From assembly GCA_015039465.1 (NCBI GenBank), contig MU130446.1, forward strand, positions 153,288 through 217,287: a stretch of DNA of 64,000 nt, written 5' to 3'. Shown piece after piece: positions 55,645 to 64,000 of the stretch. The first letter of the stretch is position 1, and every line of letters begins with the position of its first letter. Made by a program: the position numbers and the translations under genes. This DNA is from Phlegmacium glaucopus (taxonomy: Eukaryota > Basidiomycota > Agaricomycetes > Agaricales > Cortinariaceae). The notes below the pieces were generated by a model. The model ran no database searches. It was not told where the DNA came from and saw only the letters and a program-made list of their open reading frames with translations.

Positions 55645-56740
55645 TACACTCGGGCATGACGCCATCTGCTTTCGTAAATATAATTAGCATTGTACTTTTT
55701 GGCGAAGAAGTTCGGAATATTCGTGACCCTACTTATGAGACTTATGACGGCGAAATGTCTTGATCTTGGGTGATTTTGAAAAGGCAAATTGTTTAGTAGA
55801 GACTCGAGTTATCTGCGCCTAGGGACTAGATGGATGTAAAGCAGAGTGCAGATTCGATTACAACTGACGTGGATTTTAATTAAATCATCTAGCTATTAAC
55901 TACTGTCAACTACAAGAGGTCGCAAAAGAAAAGCAAAGCAATGATGAGCTTGAGCGTGACGGCGGCCTGAGGACCTGAGTTAACAGAGAAGCCGTAAAGG
56001 CCCTGGGCCCGAGCCTATATAAATGAGCTGGCGTTGATCCCGAGCCGGTTTGCTGTAAATCAGCATAATTCATCCCCATAAAATAAACACTCAAGTACGT
56101 ATGTGCTCGAGGTTCTAAAGGGAAGAGCACATGTACAACGGTGCTTCTCAACCCCTGCAAACTCTTTTGCGTGTCACAATATGGATGACTTTCCTAAATA
56201 TGGTGGGTATTAACTTATATGGACTTTCAGTTCGGGCGATGTAACATATTAAGTCTAGTGTAAAAGAAAATTTCTGCGTGGGATATCAGGACTATTCAAG
56301 AACCGCACCTTTCACCAAAGGAGATGTGGTTTGTTGAACAAATTCTTTGAGTTGACGGCTCAAGAAATACAAATACATTGATAAGGCCAAGGTAAACCGT
56401 GTGCATGAGGCCTTGAAGCCTTTTGAGAACAAGAAATGAAGCACATTCGGCATGAGGAAGCGCAGTATCATCATGATCGTGACTTACCTGCTCATATTAA
56501 TTGGGCAATATTCTTGGCACCCTCAAACGCGTGTTTGAAAGCTGTCATCCACGATATCCATGCAACGTAAAGATGGATCTACGGCATTCGCATTGAGCCT
56601 AGGCTAAAGCAATCAAAAAAAAAGGGGAGATTACAGCATTGTCGTTCAGGAGATCTCGATGGGAATGACTCATTTGTCCTGCAATGTACCCCTGTCAGTA
56701 AATCGTGAATGAAATAGACAAACAGGAAACACAACCACCA

Positions 56741-56796
56741 CATATATAAGCCTTGCTTCGCTTGAATCCCTGCCCTCAGTTCCCACAACATCGACG
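56741..56796 (+). promoter_or_regulatory. TATA-type promoter of MDPN-X2
   Basis: CATATATAAG at 56741, about 46 bp before the start codon, followed by the shared CCTTGCTTCGCTTGAATCCC block. Confidence 0.5.
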
Positions 56797-57469
56797 ATGG
56801 ACCCAAACTCTCACATTTGGCTATATTCCCCAGTAATTGATACGAGCCAACGACCTCCAGTACCCCCCATCCTGACCCAGCGCCCACAAGGCCCCATACA
56901 CCAAGATATGGGCCTAATTCGCAATCACCATAGGAGGCACCATGTGACGGAAGCCCCATCCCCATACCAATTCATACCCGAATCATCCAGGACGATCACG
57001 AGTGATCGTTCCAATGGCACCCATCCGAGCATGGGTGCCATCGACAACTCAGGACCTGGCGAGGCGAGACCCCCGTCAAGGAACCCTCGAATAGGCAACC
57101 ACGGCTCAAACGAACAGAGGCGAATCGAGCCCTATTACAACGATGATCGTTCGGAGCCCTCCCAGGCCCACATCCAGGGAGAGACGAGAGGCGAGGAGGA
57201 CCTCTCCACATATGAAATCCCTCTCATAGACTTCACAGGTATGTTGGTTTTACAATCCATCCATCTTTTATTCACAACTCTTTGTAGTGGGCACGACAGA
57301 AGGCGGGTGGAATGACCCCACTGTAATTTCACCACCGGCACAATCTGCTGTGCTGGTTTCAATGCCTGCATCAGCTGAGATGATCAACGAGGATGCAAGG
57401 ACACCTACTGTGCCGGAATCCGCTCCTGTGACAGCTGAGCCGCGCAACGAGGACGTAGCAGCAACATAA
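56797..57469 (+). CDS. MDPN-family protein X2 (unrecognised)
   Basis: Two exons, 56797-57238 and 57288-57469, in phase (207 residues). It starts MDPNSHIWLYSPVIDTSQRP, followed by a Pro-rich run (PVPPILTQRPQGP). It shares with Y proteins the segments VTEAPSPYQF, SSRTITSDRSNGTHPS and YEIPLIDF. Exon 2 gives TVISPPAQSAVLVSMPAS, AEMINEDARTPTVPES and ends EPRNEDVAAT. It lacks the third exon of the Y genes. Soluble, polar, disordered in appearance; no domain recognised. Its stop context (GACGTAGCAGCAACATAA) matches the Y stops. Confidence 0.55.
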
Positions 57470-60266
57470 AGACAAGAGTGAGAAAACGTACATGTAATTT
57501 ACTATCTTTCTTGATTTTTGAACACTGTCGCTAAAAATCTTCGGCAGGGTCAGTCTACGACGACGACTTGGACGTCCACAGGCTCCCATCTGGATCATAT
57601 ACCGATTAGCAGCATTGAAGGGGCAATTATACAATGCATCGTCTACAAGATCAGTTGGTATTTATTGACGTGGATGATCATTATCTTCTTACCATTGCTC
57701 GTCCTCTGTATCATTTCCTTCCTTTTATCATTGTCGATTATTGAATATATGATCTCGAGATCCAAAGGTCGAATATGATAGAAACTGTTTATCGATGGAC
57801 AGAACCATGATGAGGACTTTCAAACAGTCACCTTACAGAATTCTGTACGTGACCAGTCACCTGGCAAAATGCCAAGAATGCGCTTCGACCTCCGCAACCA
57901 TGGATCTGACGAAACACAACTCAATCGAACATTTGAAGTGGAACGCGCTGCTTGTGCTCTTTTGGGGCGGTTATATATGGTGTTCATATGAGCATATACG
58001 AAGAAATCACTCAAGAAATAGTCGAAACGTACTCATGCGCTCACCAAAGCAACGCGGGTTTGTTTTTATTGCTATATAAATTGTCGATGGCCCAATATCA
58101 ACATCTAGCTTCCATGATTACCTTGATAATACCGTCGCCGGCGGTATACCTAGTGGCATTCCTGTCTTTGCCTTTCTGGTCAGGAGGAAGGTAGCCTGAT
58201 ATCGTCCGTCAATATGCCCGTGCTGCTGCAGTTACTTCTTCTGGTCTATTCGTTGGCTTTACTTCAATTGTATGATGCGATTGTTTATTCCATAACTTTG
58301 AATGTCTAAACGCGATTGATTGGGTACCTCTTTCTCTCGGATCTGTTTACTGAGTTGACCTTTTCAACGGATATGTTTACGATTTCATCATTTCCGTGGG
58401 CGTTGACCCTACCCCATTCACTCCTCGGCCGCTAGATAGGGACATTGGATCCTTTGAGGTTTCCAATACCCAATACATTCGTCATTCTTATGCCCACCTC
58501 TCGGCCATGTTGATTTGAATAAACTGGCACCTCGTATCTATCTCGCTATTCGTTTATTGAGCCTTTATTCGCCCGCAGATACTGTCGGTCAACGAAGACT
58601 TAGTACCCAGGCTCAGTAACGACTACGGCTTCAAGACCAAGATTCCTGCCCCAATAAACGCAGCTGAGGGATGGTACAATGTAAACTGTCATCCATGTTC
58701 CCTTCGCGACATTAAACAACAATCAGAACTGGAAGCGCAGGATTGGGATTTACCAGGAGCGTCAATAAAAACACCGACTAAACATTTTAGAGGTATGTGA
58801 CCATCATCAATTTTTTTAAAAACGGCACTAGATAACCTTCGTAGCGATACTCGACATCTTACTGTGCTGCTGTCGGATTGAGGATGATGTCCTTCCCTTC
58901 TGGATGTTTTCTGATGTTCAATGCTTGGTCCTAGCGAACTCATTTACGACAAACTATGAATTTCCGAGCAATTCAAGGTAAACATGATTTATCACGCGAC
59001 TCTCTCAGGTCGAGTTCCTATAATATGTACCGCCCTTTGGTCCTGGTGTGCACATTTGTGAAGTCTTCCAAGATAAATGCCGCTTTATTTCCACACTTAT
59101 CAGCCAATCGAACGGAAGTTCTTTCTTTCAGTCAAATCTTCAATCTTACACGCCTACGAAACCTAATTTTACCTGAACAACCGGGCTGTTGGTCAACTCG
59201 CCGTGAAGCTGACTCTCAACCAGTACGAGTCGATATCCTGCTCAACAACCTCCAAGTAGGCATATCTTATGCATGTCCACACGCCATAATCCAAATGACG
59301 CCTGTGATGATTTCATAGAATTTACCCTTACATCTTCTCAAATAGTCTTCTTCGTGGTCATTTCGATATACCGTCCCCTTCACCTCTTGGTCATCGTCTA
59401 CCTCCGGAAGAACAATTATCGTGCCTCAACCAGCTCTAGTCCGTCACCTCGTCTGACAGACTCTACGAATGGGAAGCGTCTTGGTCTCACGTTTGGAATT
59501 CCATCGGAATACGTGTTCATTTAACTGATGAGTTCATTGAGATCGCCAAAGGGTATTTATCAATGATATTTAACCCGAGTCAAGGCAATATCCCACCAGA
59601 TGAATGTATTAGCCTCAAAATATATGTACTAACTGAGATATAAGACATACAATAGAACACGGAACTCGATGGGTGAGCAAACAGACAGGTATGTCAGTTG
59701 TACATGCCCTGAAAAATACTTCTGTTCGGTTTGCTGTGCAACATTGTTACATAATTTATCACCTGAAAACAATCACTCAAGTACAATGGGGCTTTTGGGT
59801 GATGGCACCTGGTCCAATCCCATCCAGATTGGGGAAAATCACCTATATTTTGACACATGACCGCCCGGTAAAATATTATAGTGTAAAAAAAATTGCGTGA
59901 GAGGGTATCAGGACTAGTCAAGAACGGCACCTTTCAGCGAAGGAGGCGAATGAACTCTTCAGAGTTGACAAGAAATACCAATATATTGATAAGGCAGAGT
60001 AAACCAACTGTAAACCAATGTCCTTGACACTGTGACGAGGCACAACTATGTTCTCATGTTAATTAGGCAATATTCCTGGCACCCTCACGATATACATGGA
60101 AGCCCAAAATTGATCTACTTGCCGCGTTCATATTAAGTCTAGGCTAAAGCAGTAAAAAAGGGAGGTTACAGCATTGTCATTCAGGAGATCTCGATGGGAA
60201 TCACTCATTTGCCCTGCGATATTCCCTGTCAATTGTGCATCAAATAGACAAAACAGAAAAAAAACA
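57470..60266. other. X2 unit spacer
   Basis: About 2.8 kb collinear with the spacer after X1. The intron-like block GTACATGTAATTTAC to TTCGGCAGGGTC follows the stop. No frame is conserved with X1 over a useful length, so no gene is called. Confidence 0.4.
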
Positions 60267-60324
60267 CCACATATATAAGGGTTGCTTCGCTTGAATCCTG
60301 CCCTCAGCTCCCACAGTATTAACG
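60267..60324 (+). promoter_or_regulatory. TATA-type promoter of MDPN-Y2
   Basis: ATATATAAGG at 60271, about 45 bp before ATG, with the shared GTTGCTTCGCTTGAATCC downstream. Confidence 0.5.
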
Positions 60325-61247
60325 ATGGACCCCAACCCTCATAATTGGCAGTGTTCAAGTTCCCAGCTACAACAGCCTTCACCTCCATTGCCAGCTGTCA
60401 AACCATTCGACATGCGCGAGCTCTTGGCGTCACTGCCCAACACTATGCCCCTGGGTGAAGGTAGCACCCACGACCATCAACATCAGCTTTCGGGCCTGAC
60501 CCGCAATCAACAGAAGAGGCGCCACAAGACGGAGGCGCCATCACCATACAGAAGAATACGTATATCATCCGGAACGATCACAAGCGATCGTTCCACTGGC
60601 GCCCAGCCAGTCTATGCTCGGATGGGTGCCTTTGACGATACAGGAGCTGGCGAGGTGGGACCTCCGTCAGGAAACCCTCAAATGGTCAACCACAAGTCAA
60701 TCAACCGGAGGCAGATACAAGCAAACTACAGGCGTCGTCAACGTGTCAAGGTAAGACTCCCACCGGTAAACCTCCGAATGGTCTTCTCAGAGCACCAGGA
60801 GCGCCATGACATATATGGTTCGGGTCTCTCGCAGACCCAGAGAGGTAAGGAGGACCCCTCAGTGTACAAAATCCCCGTCCTAGACTTCCAAAGTATGATG
60901 GTTTCGCAATCCATCCACCATCTTTTATTCACAGCTCTTTGTAGCAGGTGCGACAGCAGGTCATTTGAATATACCCGCTATAATCTCAGCACCAGCACCA
61001 TCCTTCGGGTCGAGATCGGCTGAGATGTCCGACAAAGACATGGCGACCAACGCAGAGACAGGGTTCACAGAAATGGGAAAACGTACGTGTAATATACTAT
61101 CTTTCTTGATTTTCTGAACATCGTCGCTGAGATGCTTCGGTAGAGCCAGTCAAAAAAGGGTACTATGAGTTGCGTCGAGCTGGGCTGCGCCAACATCAAC
61201 GCTCGCGACAGGTGAGATTCGCTGGTGAAGATGCAGCGGCAACATAG
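60325..61247 (+). CDS. MDPN-family protein Y2 (unrecognised)
   Basis: Three exons in exact phase: 60325-60892, 60945-61082, 61144-61247 (269 residues), the same structure as Y1. It starts MDPNPHNWQCSSSQLQQPSP, with FDMRELLASLPNTMPLGEG and KRRHKTEAPSPYRR. The basic segment is NRRQIQANYRRRQRVKVRLP, followed by YKIPVLDFQ, SAEMSDKDMATNAETGFTEM and VKKGYYELRRAGLRQHQRSR, ending RFAGEDAAAT. Compared with Y1 it has small in-frame insertions (SS after QCS; NQQ before KRRH). This argues that both copies are or recently were under coding constraint. Role unknown. Confidence 0.6.
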
Positions 61248-62627
61248 AGACAAGTGCGAAAACGTACGTGTAATTTACTTTCTTTCTTGGTTTTCTCAAC
61301 ATCGTCGCTGAAATTCTTCTGCAGAGCCGGTCTGTGACGACGACTCCGATATTCTTATGGTCCTCTGTGGATCGGATACCGATGAGTAGCATTGAACGGG
61401 GCGATCATACAATGGGTCGTCTACAATATTCAGTTGATATTTATTAGCATGGATGATCATTTTCTTCTCACCTTGTCGCCCTGTTTATGCTTTCCTTCCG
61501 TTATCCACATTAGTTATCGAAATGTACCATTGTGAAGCCCAGAGGTCGGATGAGAGAGAAACTGTTATCGATGGACAGAAGCGGGCACTTCACTATTGCA
61601 CGTGACAGTCACGTATATTTTTAAACATAGAGAGCCGTACTTGCACCGCTGTGCTGCCTCCACCGGAGTTCTTTTGCTGTGGTGGCTGAACATCCATTCC
61701 CATTCCAGCATGTTTTCACGTGCTTTTCTCCGTCGGATTACAGCAAGTTTCTTTTTTCGTTCTTACGTCGCCATGACTGCTCTGAGCGACGACGATTATG
61801 ATCATGGTGTTATTTCAAGTTCTAACCCAGGGCAGAGATCTCTTGAATCCAGCTTCGAAACATTTACACATGGGTCATTTTCTGCGGTGCGTGAGCCACC
61901 TGCACCTCAAGGCGAAAGACAGGTTTGAGACCACAAGACGGACCAGTCCTAGCGATATCCAAAGCCTATATTCACAAAGGCTTCAATTTGACAAGTCCTC
62001 AGGCTGCTCCTGAGCTAGTACGTATTTGTGTATGTAGACGGTTTCCTATGACGTATTCGTGAGTCGTCAATCTCCCTTAAAGTCCCTTTTCGTCTCAGTT
62101 ATGAACCTCTTTATTTATTCCAGACATGCCCTTCAGTCACGACAAGCCAAGGTTGCATTTTATTTCGTACACCTCATTGTGGGTGTCTTTTCGACGTTGC
62201 AGTTGATCCGGCCTCATCCGTTGATCCAAATTACGATAAAGCTCGAGTCAGGGGGTATGACGAGCTGAAGGGACATGGTATAACTTGTCCTTTATTTCGG
62301 TTTGAATGTTTCCAGTGCTAGAGCAATCCACCTCTTCCATGGTTATACTTACTAGGAATTGTTATCAAAACAAGAACACACACTCTCAACTCTCAACGAA
62401 GACTCGCTAGTCTTGCCTCTTCACGGCGAGAAATCCCCACAATGCTCGCGTGCGTTAGCTAATACTACTATAAGTACCAGCGGATAAACGCTGCCTCATA
62501 CTAGTAGGGCCACATAGGAGTATTTTTGGCATTCCTGATCTTTTCATTTCGTTTTCTTAGGGGGGGGTACTTTCTTGAAATCTTATATCATCCCCGGAGC
62601 TGCGATACCAAATCAAACAAGGTGGTC
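61248..62627. other. Y2 downstream spacer with a conserved short frame
   Basis: Collinear with 53344-54749. 61700-61928 carries MTALSDDDYDHGVISSSNPG to PPAPQGERQ, matching Y1 with two extra Ser codons. No complete gene assembled. Confidence 0.35.
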
Positions 62628-62935
62628 GTGATCGGCAGTCATTTCAGTTCCTATCGGACTAAACGTGTCTGACTCGCTCTCATATAACTTGAACACGGAG
62701 CAAGCAAATGATTTAACCAGACTGCTACGCACCACACCAAAAACTTCAGAAGCGACATTACTCTCCCAAAATGTCCTTTACAGAGGAATGAAACGTTCAT
62801 CCCAATCGAGTGACTTGAAGAAATTCGTTGTGGCTGGCTTTCCTGCAGGAGCGCATCGCGTTTACAACCTGCGTCGCTCGCGTGTCGAAACCGTGACTGG
62901 AGACAGTTATACGAATAATATCCAGAGATGTTTAC
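62628..62935. repeat. Invariant ~308-bp block, Y2 copy
   Basis: Identical to 54750-55057. After it the copies differ again (GTCCCTTCGACTGC versus ATCCCTTCGACTCC, and a 4-bp ATTT insertion near 62960). Confidence 0.75.
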
Positions 62936-63056
62936 GTCCCTTCGACTGCTTATCCACAATTTATTTAATGTCGGACGTTCTCCTTTCCTCCACAAGTTTT
63001 CACCAAAATTTCCCCCCACCAACTCTGTCACACCGTCGCAGGCGTGAATGAGTACC

Positions 63057-63195
63057 GAGTGCAAATTCGGTTACAACTCGTGGATTTTGATTAAATCATC
63101 TAGCTATCAACTATTATCAACCACAAGAGGTCGCAAGAGAAAAGCAAAGCAATGATGAGCTTGAGCGTGACAGCGACCTGAGGACCTCAGCTTCA
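63057..63195. repeat. Truncated third tandem unit
   Basis: GTGCAAATTCGGTTACAACT.. to GACCTGAGGACCT matches 55848-55978 inside copy 2. It is fused to the end of Y2 at the word GAGTACCGA, so the array once continued or was deleted here. Confidence 0.65.
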
Positions 63196-63224
63196 GAGAA
63201 CTTGAAGCCCACTGTGGTTGTGGC

Positions 63225-63520
63225 AGGGGTTAAATTTCAACCTGTCGTCCAACCTGCCATAGAATGATATCCAGTGTGACATAGGTTGAGTTTCAATCGT
63301 GCTTGGTTGGATTTAAGATGATCGTAGGTTGGTGCGTATAGGTTGAGTTTCAATCTATTTTGGCCAAAATCAACCTATGCCAAAATATACCCCAGCCGGT
63401 TGAAAAGCCATCAGGCATTGGTTGATTTTCATTCTGTAGTCATCAGTCCCTCATTGGTTGATATTCAACACCTCGATAGATTGAATTTCATTCGACATTA
63501 GTATTAAAATGGTTGAAACA
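63225..63520. repeat. Dispersed GGTTGA..TTTCAA short repeats
   Basis: At least eight variants of AGGTTGAGTTTCAAT / GGTTGATTTTCATT, and inverted forms (ATCAACCTATG, AACCTGCC), within 300 bp. The spacing is irregular. No coding frame. Confidence 0.55.
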
Positions 63521-64000
63521 ATAGCTGGTTATTTTGTAGAAATTTTACTCAGGCTATAGTAGACTAGTACTAGTAGATGCTATAAGGATAAGAATATTGA
63601 AGATTAATAGGTAGTTGGCCCTCGACAGGAACAAGAAGCTAGTTCTGGGCCAACGGTTGACATCAGCAGCGAGCGCTTATGATTGTTGACACAATTTTTA
63701 TTCTAAGCGAACACGAGAATCGAGTGAGAACATAGAATTTAGTCTATGAGAAGATTTGGGTTGTGACGTGACCATCTCTTCCTTTCTTCACGGCCACAAC
63801 CCCAACCTCGCGTTACACCTTCCTGCTCGGCATAAGAGCAGCTCTACTATTAATTTCGTCTAAAAAGAAAGAATAATAAAGACAGCAAGGCCTTTTATAT
63901 GCACATTAAGGAGGTTTTTATTTAAATACAAACCAAAGTATTTCGAAAGCTATGGCTAGAATCCAGGTCGACCCCAGCTTCTTAGAATGCCCTGACTTCG
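63521..64000. other. Unassigned right end
   Basis: A/T-rich sequence without a convincing gene or repeat boundary. It may belong to an LTR element continuing beyond the window, but no ends are visible. Confidence 0.3.

Larger units (their letters stand above)
55645..63060. repeat. 7.9-kb tandem unit, copy 2 (X2 + Y2)
   Basis: Collinear with 47965-55166. Differences: one rather than two copies of the ~300-bp internal repeat after X, a complete X gene, and small indels throughout. Confidence 0.85.

Overview
The window looks like nuclear DNA of a filamentous basidiomycete (Agaricomycetes). Coding regions are broken by many short GT..AG introns (about 50-70 bp). Several families are typical of mushrooms: DUF6534 membrane proteins, a KPWE-motif protein and a DUF7587 protein. 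The intergenic space is rich in fungal transposons. No bacterial features were seen.

Layout. (1) 1-1079 holds the 3' part of an unrecognised gene. (2) 1.5-11.5 kb and 30.9-34.6 kb carry four copies (A-D) of a multi-exon DUF6534 gene. A and B form one tandem pair. C and D form a second pair, each followed by a convergent KPWE-motif gene; the KPWE gene is intact beside D and broken beside C. (3) Between C and D lies about 19 kb of transposons: a complete, young Ty1/copia element (11562-17650), two related CCCTTA-rich DNA elements, a nest of hAT-like elements containing a rearranged LINE, four solo LTRs, and a decayed hAT transposase gene. Several boundaries can be read to the base from terminal repeats and target-site duplications. 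(4) 34.9-47.6 kb is a normal gene island: serine palmitoyltransferase subunit 2 (minus), a UBA/UIM/UCH-like protein that seems to lack catalytic residues, an F-box/LRR-like protein, a DUF7587 protein with a C-terminal membrane anchor, and an O-methyltransferase (minus). (5) 48.0-63.1 kb is a tandem array built from a 7.9-kb unit present twice. Each unit carries two related but distinct genes (types X and Y) of an unrecognised family whose proteins begin MDPN. Three of the four copies (Y1, X2, Y2) can be spliced into clean reading frames and X1 is broken. A truncated third repeat follows, then unassigned sequence to the end.

How the parts fit. The gene island holds housekeeping or regulatory genes with no evident shared pathway. 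The flanks are duplication-prone accessory DNA: two expanding lineage-specific families (DUF6534 and MDPN) and a transposon sink that has pushed two duplicate copies apart. Exon coordinates are my own reading of splice signals and reading phase, without transcript data. The models for lcb2, the O-methyltransferase, the DUF7587 gene and the three MDPN genes close exactly in phase; the others are approximate.
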